DNA of 64,000 nucleotides from Pseudomonadota bacterium (GCA_019352035.1 JABBNZ010000006.1:8052-72051); one strand, 5' to 3'. Positions 8,412 through 18,237 are shown, counted from the stretch's first letter. Translations and numbers: made by a program. The notes: generated from the letters alone by a model not told the origin.

Positions 8412-9866
8412 TTGCTCGGCATCGTCTATTTCCTCGGGCTCATTCTCTCCGCCTTCGGGCTGGCCTATCTGCTGCCGATCGGCTGCTCGCTCGCCACCGG
8501 TGATGGGCTCTGGCCGCAGTTCCTGCTGGCGGCCGGCATCACCGTCGCCGCCGGCGCCGCGCTCGCCGCGGCCACGTTCCGGTACCGCCGCGAGCTCAAG
8601 GCGCGCGACGGCTTCCTGCTGGTGACGCTCGGCTGGGTGCTCCTCGCCGCCTCCGCCACACTGCCGCTGCTCCTCACTCTCCCCGGGCTCAGCTTCACCC
8701 GCGCGTTCTTCGAGACGATGTCGGGGCTCACGACCACCGGCTCGACGGTGCTCGACGGGCTCGATGCGCTCCCGCCCTCGATCAACTTCTGGCGCCAGTC
8801 GCTCATCTGGCTGGGCGGTCTCGCCGTCATCGTGGTGGCGGTCGGGGTGACGCCGCTTCTCGGGGTGGGCGGGATGCAGCTCTCGAAACCCGAGGCGCCC
8901 GGTCCGGTCAAGGACGAGAAGCTTGCCCCGCGCATCACGGAGACCGCGCGCTCATTGTGGCTGGTCTATGCCCTGCTCACGCTCGGCGGCATTCTGGCGC
9001 TGCGGGTCTGCGGCATGACGTGGTTCGATGCGATCTGTCATGCGTTCTCCGCCGTCTCCTTGGGCGGCTTCTCGACCCACGACGCCAGTATCGGGTACTT
9101 CCACTCGGCGGCGGTCGAGTTCGTGCTCATCGTGCTGATGCTGATCTCCGCGCTCAACTTCGCGCGGCACTTCGCCGCACTGCGGCGGCTGTCGCTGAAG
9201 CCTTACCGCCACGACCCGGAGCTCAAGGCGATCGCCGTGCTGCTCGCCGCCAGCGTGGTGTTCATCGCGGGCCTCCTGACGTGGAACGGCGTCTACCCTA
9301 CGTTCGACACTTCACTGCGTTATGCCGCATTCAACGTGGTGTCCATGGCCACGACCACGGGCTGGGTGACGGTGGGGAAGTCGGGTTTCGCGGGCTGGCC
9401 GGTGTTCGCTCCCATCTGGATGCTCTTTCTCTCCGGAATCACCTGCAGCACCGGCTCCGCCGGCAGCGGCACGAAGATGTTCCGCACGCTGGTGCTCGCG
9501 CGTCAGGCCGGGCGGGAGCTCAAGCTCCTCGTGCATCCGAGCGCCATGGCGCCGGTGCGCGTCGGCGGCAGGCCCGTGCCGGAGCGGGCGGCGGACGCGG
9601 TGCTGGCCTTCGTCTTCCTTTACTTCATGACGGTGTCGCTTCTCACCTTCGCGATGCTGCTCACGGGCATGCACTTCGGCGACTCCTTCCGGGTCGTGGT
9701 CGCCTCCATCAACAACACCGCTTACGGCCTGCCCGGTCATACCGTCTGGAACCTGCATGCGCTGACGCCGCCGCAGACCTGGATCTGCACGGCGGCGATG
9801 CTCCTCGGACGCCTGGAGATCTTCAGCGTGATCGTGCTCTTTACCAGGACGTTCTGGAGGAAGTAG
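8412..9866 (+). CDS. trkH: Trk potassium uptake channel subunit
   Basis: A 484-residue inner-membrane K+ channel with repeated membrane-pore-membrane units. Selectivity-type turns are visible in MSGLTTTGSTVL, AVSLGGFSTHD, TTGWVTVGKSGF and SGITCSTGSAGSGTKM. The start is a TTG at 8412; no ATG or GTG lies closer in frame and no strong Shine-Dalgarno sequence is seen, so the exact N-terminus is uncertain by some residues. It works with TrkA just upstream. The gene converges on the CBS protein with only 10 nt between stops. Confidence 0.93.
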   Translation: MLGIVYFLGLILSAFGLAYLLPIGCSLATGDGLWPQFLLAAGITVAAGAALAAATFRYRRELKARDGFLLVTLGWVLLAASATLPLLLTLPGLSFTRAFFETMSGLTTTGSTVLDGLDALPPSINFWRQSLIWLGGLAVIVVAVGVTPLLGVGGMQLSKPEAPGPVKDEKLAPRITETARSLWLVYALLTLGGILALRVCGMTWFDAICHAFSAVSLGGFSTHDASIGYFHSAAVEFVLIVLMLISALNFARHFAALRRLSLKPYRHDPELKAIAVLLAASVVFIAGLLTWNGVYPTFDTSLRYAAFNVVSMATTTGWVTVGKSGFAGWPVFAPIWMLFLSGITCSTGSAGSGTKMFRTLVLARQAGRELKLLVHPSAMAPVRVGGRPVPERAADAVLAFVFLYFMTVSLLTFAMLLTGMHFGDSFRVVVASINNTAYGLPGHTVWNLHALTPPQTWICTAAMLLGRLEIFSVIVLFTRTFWRK

Positions 9867-9876
9867 CGGATCGCGC

Positions 9877-10305
9877 TCAGCTGTGGATGTAGGTCTCCAG
9901 CTGCTCGATCGTCTGCTGCTGCTCTTCGATGACGGCCTTCACCAGGTCCCCGATCGAGATCATGCCGACGACGCGCCTGCTTTCCAACACCGGCAGATGG
10001 CGGATACGCCGCTCCGTGACGACCCGCATGCAGTCCTGCACGGAGTCACCGAGTGACACGGTGATGACCTGGGCGGTCATGATCTGCCAGACGGGGGTCT
10101 CGGCCGATGAGCGGCCGAGCAGCACGACCTTGCGGGCGTAGTCGCGCTCCGAGACGATGCCGGCCAGCTCGGTGCCGCGCATCACCAGGAGCGCGCCCAC
10201 GTGCCGGTCCGCCATCAGCCGGATCGCCTCGAGCACGGGATCCTCGGGCTCGACGCTGAAGAGCGCCCGACCCTTGCGGTCGAGCAGGTGACGCACGGTA
10301 ATCAT
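9877..10305 (-). CDS. Two-CBS-domain protein
   Basis: A 142-residue protein made almost wholly of a CBS pair (about 8-62 and 75-130): VGALLVMRGTELAGIVSERD and RRIRHLPVLESRRVVGMISI are textbook CBS halves. Such Bateman modules bind adenine nucleotides. The ATG at 10305 has a strong Shine-Dalgarno sequence (AGTGGAGGTC); the open frame upstream is noncoding. Its position beside trkAH hints at ion or energy sensing, but that is only context. The glutamine-rich C-terminal helix (EEQQQTIEQLE) is normal for the family. Confidence 0.88.
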   Translation of the reverse strand: MITVRHLLDRKGRALFSVEPEDPVLEAIRLMADRHVGALLVMRGTELAGIVSERDYARKVVLLGRSSAETPVWQIMTAQVITVSLGDSVQDCMRVVTERRIRHLPVLESRRVVGMISIGDLVKAVIEEQQQTIEQLETYIHS

Positions 10306-10427
10306 GGTCTGACCTCCACTGGCTCGAACAGGCCTGCGGCCGTTGGAGCGAGCGCGCCGAATGACCCTTCCCAACCCGCGGGCCTGCGCCCGCCGATCCA
10401 TTCGCGTTCAATCGTCCGCAGGACAGC

Positions 10428-11156
10428 CTAGCGCTTCGCGGGAGCAACTTCCACTGTCAGGCTGACGGTGGCGTTTACGGCGATCGCCCCGGCCTCGATC
10501 GGGGTTCGGGGAGCCGCCGGGGCGGCCGCAAATCGTTCGGCCTGCAGGTAAATGGGGCGTGGCATGACAGCCGGGCTCTGCTCATCCACTCTCAGCACCC
10601 GGACGATTCTCAGGCCGAGGGCCTGCGCCAGCGCCTGGGCATCCTGCCGCGCGCTCACCGCCGCTTTGCGCAGCGCCTCGGTCCGCGGCGCCTGTTCATC
10701 GCGCACGGCGAAGCGGATGTCCCGTACGTTGTTGGATCCCTCCCGCGTTGCGGCATCGAGAACGGCGCCGATCGTGCGCAGGTCATCCAGCCTGACCCGC
10801 ACCACGTTGCTCGCCGTATAGCCCACGATGGCGGGCGCGCCATGCGGCGGATAGCTGTAGTCGGGGCTGATGGAATATTCCGTGGTGGTGAGCTGCGCGC
10901 CTGGGCCCGCCGCGCGCTTCAGGGCACTGATCACCGTGGAGAGCTGCCGCGCATTGCGCGAGGCGGCCGTCTCGGACTTGCGCGCCCGGGTCGTCACGCC
11001 GATATCGATGTAGACTCGATCGGGCGTTTCCGACACCTTGGCCTCCGCCGTCACCTGGAGGGTGGCCGGCGGCGGCCCCGGCGGTACGGGCGCGGCCGCC
11101 TGCGCTTGTGCCCACGAGGAGGCGGCGATCAGCGCCGCGGCGAGGAGTATTCGCAT
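10428..11156 (-). CDS. SIMPL (DUF541) domain exported protein
   Basis: A 242-residue periplasmic protein with a clear signal peptide (MRILLAAALIAASSWAQAQA) followed by a SIMPL/DUF541 domain: LQVTAEAKVSETPDRVYIDI, later YTASNVVRVRLDDLRTIGAV. Family members (E. coli YggE and relatives) are linked to oxidative or envelope stress; the biochemical role is unclear. The ATG is only 6 nt from a TAGAAT -10-like box on the minus strand, so the mRNA may be leaderless. Divergent from the HExxH gene with 21 nt between ATGs. Confidence 0.85.
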   Translation of the reverse strand: MRILLAAALIAASSWAQAQAAAPVPPGPPPATLQVTAEAKVSETPDRVYIDIGVTTRARKSETAASRNARQLSTVISALKRAAGPGAQLTTTEYSISPDYSYPPHGAPAIVGYTASNVVRVRLDDLRTIGAVLDAATREGSNNVRDIRFAVRDEQAPRTEALRKAAVSARQDAQALAQALGLRIVRVLRVDEQSPAVMPRPIYLQAERFAAAPAAPRTPIEAGAIAVNATVSLTVEVAPAKR

Positions 11157-11161
11157 GAGAT

Positions 11162-11168
11162 TATTCTA
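11162..11168. promoter_or_regulatory. Bidirectional -10-like box between divergent genes
   Basis: The 21-nt gap between the two divergent ATGs contains ATTATTCTACA. Read on plus it offers TATTCT (11162-11167), 10 nt before the ATG at 11178. Read on minus it offers TAGAAT (11168-11163), 6 nt before the ATG at 11156. Both would give transcripts with almost no leader. No -35 boxes could be assigned; they would lie inside the opposite genes. Confidence 0.4.
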
Positions 11169-11177
11169 CACACCCGC

Positions 11178-11624
11178 ATGGTGAAAATCGGACACGCCGT
11201 GACGCTTCCGAATCATCTCCGTGCGGCGCTGCAGGCCGTCCTCGGGGAGGCGGTGTCCCAGGTTCGCATCGTGGAGTACTCGCTGTACGCACGCCTGCAC
11301 CCGCGCGCCATCGCCACGACGCGGCGCCGGCGCATCTACCTGCGCGGCTCTTCCCGGGAGCTGTTCGAGAATCCCTGGCTGATGTTGCACGAGTACTGTC
11401 ATGTGCTCAAACAATGGGAGCCGGGCGATCTGACCGTCGCACGGTATTGCCTCGAGTGGCTGCGCCGCGGCTACTGGAACAACCGCTTCGAGGTCGAGGC
11501 CCGCGCTTTCGCGGACAGACATTGTGAAGCGCTGCAAGCGGATCTTGACGGGTTCGCCAGGGGGCGAGCCCCGCGCGAACAGCGGCGCCGCGCGCCGCGC
11601 ACTCTGCCGGGGCAGCGGCGATAG
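11178..11624 (+). CDS. Small HExxH putative metalloprotease-like protein
   Basis: A 148-residue protein, small and basic at the end. HEYCH at 71-75 is a zincin-type HExxH motif, and [15 protein letters not shown] (about 101-115) could supply the third ligand, as in DUF4157/SprT-like small proteins (HExxH then E-x-E-A-x-x-F-A). No signal peptide. The ATG at 11178 is chosen since the frame upstream overlaps the SIMPL gene antisense. Substrate and role unknown; activity is inferred only from the motif. Confidence 0.65.
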   Translation: MVKIGHAVTLPNHLRAALQAVLGEAVSQVRIVEYSLYARLHPRAIATTRRRRIYLRGSSRELFENPWLMLHEYCHVLKQWEPGDLTVARYCLEWLRRGYWNNRFEVEARAFADRHCEALQADLDGFARGRAPREQRRRAPRTLPGQRR

Positions 11625-11925
11625 CCGAACGCCGCACGCACCCGGTCGAGGTCACGCACGGCGAGGCTGGTGGTGGAGAGCCGAAAGCATGCGCGCGCAG
11701 CATTTTCAGGGAGCGCTGCGGCCGCAGCGCGCCTAGATCAGCGTCAGCTCCGGCGCAGCTCGCAGGGACAGGGCGCGAGAGGGCCGGCTGCCAGGGCGGC
11801 GCGGCCGGCAGCCGGGAGTGCGGCGGCCAGACAGGAGAGCCGCAATGCCGTGCGCAGGCTCACTCGAGCGGGAGGCTAAGGCATGAGCCGTGGCAAAGGC
11901 TTCCCTGGAGAGCCCCCGAGCCCTC
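11625..11925. other. Intergenic stretch before mnmG, no gene recognised
   Basis: About 300 bases of GC-rich sequence with several inverted repeats (CGCTGCGGCCGCAGCG around 11716). On the minus strand a short GTG frame reads like a signal peptide ([20 protein letters not shown]) but ends within 40 codons and has no Shine-Dalgarno sequence. I do not call it a gene. The right edge holds the mnmG promoter. Confidence 0.4.
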
Positions 11926-11931
11926 TACAAT
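11926..11931 (+). promoter_or_regulatory. -10-like box TACAAT of mnmG
   Basis: TACAAT is followed by 7 nt and the mnmG ATG at 11939; transcription would start at or next to the ATG. A weak TTCCCT lies 19 nt upstream. No Shine-Dalgarno sequence precedes the ATG. Confidence 0.4.
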
Positions 11932-11938
11932 ATTGTCG

Positions 11939-13864
11939 ATGCGCTTTTCCCAACCTTTCGACGTGGTCGTCATCGGCGGCGGTCATGCCGGCACGGAAGC
12001 CGCCCTGGCGTCCGCGCGCATGGGTGCGCGCACATTGCTCCTCACCCAGAGCATCGAGACGCTGGGTCAGATGAGCTGCAATCCCGCCGTGGGCGGCATC
12101 GGCAAGGGACATCTGGTGCGCGAGATCGACGCGCTCGGCGGCGCCATGGCGCGCGCCACGGACCGCGCGGGCATCCAGTTTCGGACCCTGAACGGCAGCA
12201 AGGGTCCCGCGGTGCGCGCCACGCGCGCCCAGGCGGACCGCCAGCTCTACCGCAAAGCGATCCGCGCGCTGCTCGAGGCCGAGCCGCATTTGTCGATCTT
12301 CCAGCAGGAGGCGGCTGACCTCCTGGTCGAGGGCGAGACGGTCAAGGGCGTCGTCACGGTGACCGGCATTGCCTTCGAGGCGCCGGCGGTCGTGCTCACC
12401 GTGGGCACCTTCCTCGGCGGGCGAATTCACGTGGGTCTCGATCACTACCAGGGCGGCCGCGCCGGCGATCCGCCGTCGAACCGATTGGCGAGCCGTCTGC
12501 GGGAGCTGCCGCTGCGGGTCGGGCGCCTCAAGACCGGCACACCGCCGCGGTTGGACGGCCGGACGCTCGATTTCTCGGTCATGACCCGCCAGACCAGCGA
12601 CGCCCCGTTGCCGGTGTTTTCGTTTCTGGGGCGAGCCGCAGAGCACCCTGAACAGATCGATTGTTTCATTACGCATACCAACGAGCGAACTCACGACATC
12701 ATCCGCCGGGCTGCGGACCGCTCTCCGATGTTTACGGGCGTGATCGAGGGAGTGGGTCCCCGCTACTGTCCTTCCGTGGAAGACAAGGTTTTTCGCTTCG
12801 CGGACAAGACCTCGCATCAGATCTTCGTCGAGCCCGAGGGTCTGGAGACCCATGAGATCTACCCCAACGGCATTTCGACCAGCCTGCCGTTCGACGTCCA
12901 GCTCGAGCTCGTGCACAGCATTCCAGGGTTCGAGAGGGCGCACCTGACGAGGCCCGGGTATGCGATCGAGTACGACTACTTCGATCCGCGCGACCTGCAC
13001 CCCTCACTCGAAACCCGGGAGCTGCACGGCCTCTTCTTCGCCGGGCAGATCAACGGCACGACCGGCTACGAGGAGGCTGCGGCGCAGGGCATCGTGGCGG
13101 GCATCAGCGCGGCGCTCGGCTGGCGCGGGCAAGATCCCTGGGTGCCAAAGCGCAGTGACGCCTACCTCGGCGTGCTCATCGACGACCTGACGGCCCGGGG
13201 AACCCGGGAGCCGTACCGCATGTTCACCAGCCGCGCGGAGCATCGCCTGCTGCTGCGCGAGGACAATGCCGATCTGCGCCTGACGCCGGTGGGCCGCGAG
13301 CTCGGCCTCGTGGACGATGAGCGTTGGCGGCTTTTCGAGGCGAGGCAGCGCCTGTCGGACGAGGAGACGGCCCGCCTGCGGAGCGTGCGCGTGCGCCCCG
13401 GCGAGGTCCCGGAGGAATGGTCGCAGCGAGTGCTCGCGGGACCGCTGGCGCGCGATACATCGGCATTCGAGCTGCTGCGCCGCCCGGAAGTGAGTTACGA
13501 CACCCTGCTCGAAGTGGCAGGCACGCCGGACTGGCTGGCGGGTACGCCCGAGCCGGACGACCGAGTGCCGCCCCAGGTGCGCATAGAGGTCGAGGCCCGC
13601 GCGAAGTACGCCGGCTACATAGAGCGCCAGCGCGAGGAGATCGAGCGACAGCGCCGCAACGAGGAGACGAAGCTGCCCGAGGACACCGACTACCACCAGG
13701 TGGCAGGACTCTCGCACGAGGTGCGCGGCCTCCTTGCGGAGTATCGCCCGGCCACGGTCGGGCAGGCCGGCCGTGTCCCGGGCGTGACACCGGCCGCGGT
13801 CACGCTGTTGCTGGTGCACCTGAAGAAGCGCAGCCTGGCGGCCGAGCGCGCCCGCACCGCATGA
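11939..13864 (+). CDS. mnmG: tRNA uridine-5-carboxymethylaminomethyl modification enzyme, FAD subunit
   Basis: Also called GidA. With MnmE it forms the complex that installs cmnm5U34 in the wobble position of certain tRNAs, using FAD, NADH and methylene-THF. FAD motif [19 protein letters not shown] at the N-terminus, then [51 protein letters not shown] and the C-terminal helical domain. 641 residues from the ATG at 11939; a TTG two codons upstream is possible but sits in the -10 box spacing. Its stop overlaps the pyrF start (ATGA). In many relatives mnmG is followed by rsmG-parA-parB; here it is not. Confidence 0.96.
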   Translation: MRFSQPFDVVVIGGGHAGTEAALASARMGARTLLLTQSIETLGQMSCNPAVGGIGKGHLVREIDALGGAMARATDRAGIQFRTLNGSKGPAVRATRAQADRQLYRKAIRALLEAEPHLSIFQQEAADLLVEGETVKGVVTVTGIAFEAPAVVLTVGTFLGGRIHVGLDHYQGGRAGDPPSNRLASRLRELPLRVGRLKTGTPPRLDGRTLDFSVMTRQTSDAPLPVFSFLGRAAEHPEQIDCFITHTNERTHDIIRRAADRSPMFTGVIEGVGPRYCPSVEDKVFRFADKTSHQIFVEPEGLETHEIYPNGISTSLPFDVQLELVHSIPGFERAHLTRPGYAIEYDYFDPRDLHPSLETRELHGLFFAGQINGTTGYEEAAAQGIVAGISAALGWRGQDPWVPKRSDAYLGVLIDDLTARGTREPYRMFTSRAEHRLLLREDNADLRLTPVGRELGLVDDERWRLFEARQRLSDEETARLRSVRVRPGEVPEEWSQRVLAGPLARDTSAFELLRRPEVSYDTLLEVAGTPDWLAGTPEPDDRVPPQVRIEVEARAKYAGYIERQREEIERQRRNEETKLPEDTDYHQVAGLSHEVRGLLAEYRPATVGQAGRVPGVTPAAVTLLLVHLKKRSLAAERARTA

Positions 13865-14694
13865 CCGCTTTCCTGGCACAGCTCACCGGGTCCTGGGCGC
13901 GCAGCAACTCGCTGGTCTGCGTCGGCCTCGACCCGGAGATCGAGCGCTTCCCCCCGCAGATCGCCGATCACCCCTCGCCGATCTTCCAGTTCAACAAGGC
14001 CATCGTCGATGCCACGGCGGATCTGGTCTGCGCGTACAAGCCGCAATTCGCGCATTACGCGGCCTACGAGGCCGAGGATCAGCTCGAGCGCACCATCGAA
14101 TACATTCATCGCACCTACCCCGGCGTGCCGGTGATTCTCGATTCCAAGCGGGGCGACATCGGCAACACCGCGGAGCGCTACGCGATCGAGGCCTTCGAGC
14201 GCTACGGAGCCGATGCCGTCACCGTGAATCCCTACCTCGGCGGCGATTCGCTCGAGCCGTTCCTGCGGCGCGAGGATCGCGGCGTCGTGGTGCTCTGCCG
14301 CACTTCCAACCCCGGCGCCCGCGACTTGCAGGACCTCACGGTCGGCTCGGACGGCCGGCGCCTCTATCACGTCGTCGCGCAGATGGCGGCCACCCGGTGG
14401 AATACCCGCGGCAACTGTCTGCTGGTCGTGGGCGCCACCTACCCGCGGGAGCTGGCCGAGATCCGGCAGATCATCGGCGAGATGCCGCTGCTCGTGCCCG
14501 GCGTCGGCGCGCAGGGAGGCGATGTCGCCGAGGTGGTGCGCAACGGCCAGACTGCCGCCGGTACGGGACTGCTCGTCAGTTCCTCGCGAAGCATTCTCTA
14601 CGCTTCCGCGGGAGAAGACTTCGCTGCCGCGGCCCGGGCGGCGGCGCTCTCGCTGCGGGATGAGATCAATGCCCATCGCTCGGCCGCCGCGTAG
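13861..14694 (+). CDS. pyrF: Orotidine 5'-phosphate decarboxylase (type 2)
   Basis: Makes UMP from OMP, the last step of pyrimidine synthesis. 277 residues with the motif [11 protein letters not shown] (catalytic K96 and acidic partners), [10 protein letters not shown] and the C-terminal phosphate-binding [10 protein letters not shown], which with the length marks the longer type 2 subfamily. The ATG overlaps the mnmG stop by 4 nt, so translation is coupled. A class 1B-like pyrD is elsewhere in the window, not linked. Confidence 0.95.
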   Translation: MTAFLAQLTGSWARSNSLVCVGLDPEIERFPPQIADHPSPIFQFNKAIVDATADLVCAYKPQFAHYAAYEAEDQLERTIEYIHRTYPGVPVILDSKRGDIGNTAERYAIEAFERYGADAVTVNPYLGGDSLEPFLRREDRGVVVLCRTSNPGARDLQDLTVGSDGRRLYHVVAQMAATRWNTRGNCLLVVGATYPRELAEIRQIIGEMPLLVPGVGAQGGDVAEVVRNGQTAAGTGLLVSSSRSILYASAGEDFAAAARAAALSLRDEINAHRSAAA

Positions 14695-14703
14695 CCGAAC
14701 CTG

Positions 14704-16332
14704 ATGCGAAGGCTCACACCCGCGCTGCTGGTTGGCCTGGCGGCGGTCGCGGCGGTCGGCGGCTGCTCGCACTCGCCGAACGGCGCCTCGCGGGGCGCCA
14801 AGGCGCACCCGGCCGCGATTCTGCTGCGCGGCCTCGGGGCGGAGCCCGACTCTCTCGATCCGCAGAAGGCGCGCTCCGTCGAGGCGCAGCGGGTGCTGCG
14901 GGACATCTGCGAGGGACTCACCACGCTCGACAAGTCGGGCGGCGTGGCTCCCGGCATCGCAAAGCAGTGGCAGGTCAGTGCGGACGGCAAGACCTACACC
15001 TTCACCCTGCGGCATGACGCCCGATGGTCCAACGGGCAGCCCGTCGTCGGCGCGGATTTCGTGGCTGGCCTGCGCCGCCTGGTCGATCCGGCGACCGGCT
15101 CGCAATATGCGGAGGTCGTCAACGCCATCGTCAACGCCAGTGACATCGTCGCGGGACACAAGCCTCCCGAGAGCCTCGGTGTGTCAGCTCCGGGTCCCTA
15201 CACGGTCATCGTGCGGCTGCGCAATCCGGCGCCGTACCTGCCAGCGCTGCTGGCGCATCCCAGCACCTGCCCCGTGGAGCCTGTCACCCTGGCCAACGAC
15301 AGGGAGGCGTACGCGCGTCCAGGCAACCTCCCATCCGACGGCGCTTTCATATTGTCGCAGTGGGTCCACGGGTCCTACATCTACCTGAGGAGGAACCGGT
15401 ACTACTGGGACAACAGCGCCACGCGCCTGGATGGGGTGAAGTATGTGATCTCCTCCGACGAGAATTCAGAGCTGACGCTCTATCGTGCCGGGCAGCTCGA
15501 CATCACCGACGTGATCCCGCGTGCGCAGTACGGCTGGATCCGCTCGCATCTTGGAAACCAGCTGCACATCACGCCGGAGCTCGGTGTCTATTTCTACGGC
15601 TTCAATCTGCAGCGCGCGCCGTTCAAGGACGACGCGAAGCTGCGCCGCGCGCTCTCCATGGTGGTCGACCGCGACAAGCTCGTGCACCTCGTGCTGCGCA
15701 CCGGGGAGCTGCCAGCCTACGGCTGGGTGCCTCCGGGCGTGGCGGACTACGCGCCGCAATCGCCGTCCTGGCGCCGGCTTGCCATGGCCCAGCGCATCGC
15801 CGAGGCGCGGCGGCTTTACGCCGAAGCCGGCTACTCCGCGGCGCGGCCGCTGCGCTTCGTGTTGCGGTACAACACGGGCGAGGTGCATTCGGAGCTGGCG
15901 ATCGCGATCGCCTCCATGTGGCGTCAGGCGCTCGGGGCGCGGGTGACCCTCAGGTCGGAGGGTTTCACGTCCCTGCTGCAGGACATCAACCGGGGCAACG
16001 TGCAGATGTTTCGCTCCAGCTGGATCGGCGATTACAACGACGCCTACGGCTTCGCCCAGTACTTCAAGAGCGACTTCGGCATCAACCTCACCCACTACGA
16101 CAACCCCGCCTACGACGCCCTGCTCGACCGCGCCGCCGCCGAGGTCGACCCCGCGAAGCGCCGCGCGCTTCTCGAGCAGGCGGAGCGGGTGATGCTGCAC
16201 GATGCGCCGGTGATCCCGATCTACTTCTACGCGAGCAAGCACCTCGTCAAGCCGCGCGTCACGGGCTGGTACAACAACATCATGAACGTCACGTACAGCA
16301 GGTACCTGGGCCTGCGGGGCGTCTCGCGGTGA
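14704..16332 (+). CDS. Peptide ABC-type substrate-binding lipoprotein (OppA/MppA-like)
   Basis: Periplasmic solute-binding protein of family 5, 542 residues. The N-terminus has a lipoprotein signal with lipobox VGGC (C21). The typical opening GLGAEPDSLDPQKARSVEAQ, FTLRHDARWSNGQPVVGADF, FYGFNLQRAPFKDDAKLRRA and IPIYFYASKHLVKP match OppA-type oligopeptide binders. No permease or ATPase genes are next to it, so it must serve a transporter encoded elsewhere or act as an orphan receptor. It follows pyrF after 9 nt. Confidence 0.9.
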   Translation: MRRLTPALLVGLAAVAAVGGCSHSPNGASRGAKAHPAAILLRGLGAEPDSLDPQKARSVEAQRVLRDICEGLTTLDKSGGVAPGIAKQWQVSADGKTYTFTLRHDARWSNGQPVVGADFVAGLRRLVDPATGSQYAEVVNAIVNASDIVAGHKPPESLGVSAPGPYTVIVRLRNPAPYLPALLAHPSTCPVEPVTLANDREAYARPGNLPSDGAFILSQWVHGSYIYLRRNRYYWDNSATRLDGVKYVISSDENSELTLYRAGQLDITDVIPRAQYGWIRSHLGNQLHITPELGVYFYGFNLQRAPFKDDAKLRRALSMVVDRDKLVHLVLRTGELPAYGWVPPGVADYAPQSPSWRRLAMAQRIAEARRLYAEAGYSAARPLRFVLRYNTGEVHSELAIAIASMWRQALGARVTLRSEGFTSLLQDINRGNVQMFRSSWIGDYNDAYGFAQYFKSDFGINLTHYDNPAYDALLDRAAAEVDPAKRRALLEQAERVMLHDAPVIPIYFYASKHLVKPRVTGWYNNIMNVTYSRYLGLRGVSR

Positions 16333-16337
16333 GATAG

Positions 16338-16446
16338 AGCGCTGGATCCGGGCATTGCGCTGCGCAGTCCCTGCTCCGCGCAAGCCCGGGTGTCCATCCA
16401 TGGTCACCCGTGCGACGCATGCGTCGCACCCTGCCCGGCCCAGCGC
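16338..16446. repeat. Dispersed hairpin repeat, copy 1 (expanded)
   Basis: The arms AGCGCTGGATCCGGGC and GCCCGGCCCAGCGC of the repeat hairpin are here separated by about 80 nt that include a perfect palindrome TGCGACGCATGCGTCGCA. It lies between the convergent ends of the OppA-like gene and emrB, where it could also end transcription. Other copies: 18030-18237, 21487-21520, 38485-38513, 51078-51253. Confidence 0.65.
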
Positions 16447-16474
16447 AGCAACGGCATGGATCCGCCGCGGCGGC

Positions 16475-18013
16475 TCAGATCTCCGCCACCGTCGAATGCT
16501 CCCCGCTCGGTACGCCGGATCGCCCCTTGAACACGACGAGCAGCGGGATCACCGCCAGGGTCGCGATCATCAGGAACTTGTAGTCATCGTTGTAGGCGAT
16601 GATCTGCGCCTGCCGGGTAATCAGGGCATCGAGCGCGGCGCGGCCGGTGGCGGTCAGGGGATTCAGGGCCTGGGCGACGATGGGGTTTTGGAACCGCGGG
16701 TTGGCGGCCGTGACATACTGCGTGATGTCCGCGTGGTTGGCCTGGGTGGCGCGCGCCAGGAGCGCGCCCACGATGGAGATGCCGACGCTGGAGCCGACGT
16801 TGCGCGCCAGGTTGTAGAAGCCAGCGCCTTCAGGTCGGACGCCGGGCGGCAGCGTCGAGAGCGACACCACGCTGAGCGGCGTGAAGAGAAATCCCAGGCC
16901 CACGCCCTGGATGATGCCGATCCAGATGACGGTCCAGCTCGATACTTCCGGCGTCCAGCCGGTCATCAGGTAGAAGGACCACGCCGAGAGGCCCAGGCCA
17001 ATCCCCAGGAGCAGGCGTGTGTCGGCGCGGCCGATCAGCTTGCCGACGACCATCATGGCCGCCATGGTGCCGAAGCCTCTCGGGCCCATGACGAAGCCGG
17101 CCGTGATGACCGGGTAATTCATCAGGTCCTGCAGGTAAGGCGGCTGCAGCGCGAGCGAGGCGTAGAACGTCAGCCCCACGATCGCGACGAAAATCACCCC
17201 GGCGGTGAAGTTGCGGTCGCGGAAGAGCGCGGGCCTCAGGAAGGGCTCGCGCGCCGTGAAGGTGTGCACCAGGAAGACGTAGAACGCCGAGCCTGCGATG
17301 ATCGCCTCGATGACGATCTGCTTCGAGCCCAGCCAGTCGAGCTCCTGGCCCCGATCGAGCATCATCTGCAGCGCCGCGATGGCGATGCTGAGGCTCACGA
17401 ATCCAGTCCAGTCGAGCCGGGCGTCGCTGCGCCGCCGCCCCTCGGGAAGGAACACGGTCATGCCGATGAAGGCGAGCACGCCGATCGGCAGGTTGATGTA
17501 GAACACGTACCGCCAGCTGTAGTCCTGGGTCAGCCAGCCGCCGAGGACCGGCCCCAGGATGGGGGCCGCCATGACCGCCATGCCCCACGCCGCCATCGCC
17601 GAGCCCTGCCGCTCGGGCGGATTGATGTTGAGGAGCACGGTCTGCGACAGCGGCACCAGGGCCGCACCGAAGAGGCCCTGCGCCCAGCGGAAGATCACGA
17701 TCTCCGTCACCGACTGCGCCATGCCGCACAGCATGGAGGCCACGGTGAAGCCGATGACGGAGATGATGAAGAGTCTTTTGAGGCCCAGGCGCGCCGTCAG
17801 GAAGCCGGTGAGCGGGGTCGCGATCGCCGCGGCCACGATGTAGGAGGTGAGCACCCAGTCGATCTGGTCCTGGCTCGCCGCGAGGCTCCCCTGCATGTGC
17901 GGCAGCGCCACATTGGCGATCGTCGTATCGAGCGACTGCATGAGGGTCGCCAGCATCACGCACATCGTGATGCCGCCGCGGTTTGGAGTGCTCGGGCTCA
18001 GCTCCTCGTCCAT
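16475..18013 (-). CDS. emrB: DHA2-family multidrug efflux MFS permease
   Basis: A 512-residue inner-membrane proton-driven drug exporter with 14 helices. DHA2 signatures include LDTTIANVALPHMQGSL in helix 1, LTARLGLKRLF before motif A position, and GPVLGGWLTQDYSWRYVFYI (antiporter motif C region). The ATG at 18013 has Shine-Dalgarno AGAGGGAG. It follows the fused USP-EmrA gene on the same strand, with a dispersed repeat filling the gap. Together with EmrA and an outer-membrane TolC (not in the window) it should form a tripartite pump. Substrates unknown. Confidence 0.92.
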   Translation of the reverse strand: MDEELSPSTPNRGGITMCVMLATLMQSLDTTIANVALPHMQGSLAASQDQIDWVLTSYIVAAAIATPLTGFLTARLGLKRLFIISVIGFTVASMLCGMAQSVTEIVIFRWAQGLFGAALVPLSQTVLLNINPPERQGSAMAAWGMAVMAAPILGPVLGGWLTQDYSWRYVFYINLPIGVLAFIGMTVFLPEGRRRSDARLDWTGFVSLSIAIAALQMMLDRGQELDWLGSKQIVIEAIIAGSAFYVFLVHTFTAREPFLRPALFRDRNFTAGVIFVAIVGLTFYASLALQPPYLQDLMNYPVITAGFVMGPRGFGTMAAMMVVGKLIGRADTRLLLGIGLGLSAWSFYLMTGWTPEVSSWTVIWIGIIQGVGLGFLFTPLSVVSLSTLPPGVRPEGAGFYNLARNVGSSVGISIVGALLARATQANHADITQYVTAANPRFQNPIVAQALNPLTATGRAALDALITRQAQIIAYNDDYKFLMIATLAVIPLLVVFKGRSGVPSGEHSTVAEI

Positions 18014-18029
18014 CGCTCCCTCTTGACAG

Positions 18030-18237
18030 GCGCTGGATCCGGGCTCGTGCCCGGCCCAGCGCTGCGCAGTCCTGCTTCGCGCACGTCCCGGGTCCCACCG
18101 GGCCGGCCTCGGGTGTCCATCCGCGGACGCCCGCGCGGCGCAGCGAAGCGATGCTTCGCTGGAAGGCACCGCCTCGCCCCTGTGCCTGGGGCATGCGCTC
18201 GTACTTCGTGATTCGGGATCGACATGAGTCGATGGGC
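18030..18237 (-). repeat. Dispersed hairpin repeat, copy 2 (long form)
   Basis: About 208 bp. On the minus strand it starts GCCCATCGACTCATGTCGAT then CCCGAATCACGAAG and ends in the hairpin GCGCTGG-GCCGGGC-ACGA-GCCCGG-AT-CCAGCGC. The same two ends, with a different middle, recur at 51078-51253. It starts directly at the stop codon of USP-EmrA and ends 17 nt before the emrB ATG, so it lies inside the operon. Confidence 0.75.

Noticed and set aside
11700-11880. Minus-strand GTG frame resembling a signal peptide ([20 protein letters not shown])
   Set aside because: Under 40 codons, no ribosome site and no recognisable mature part.
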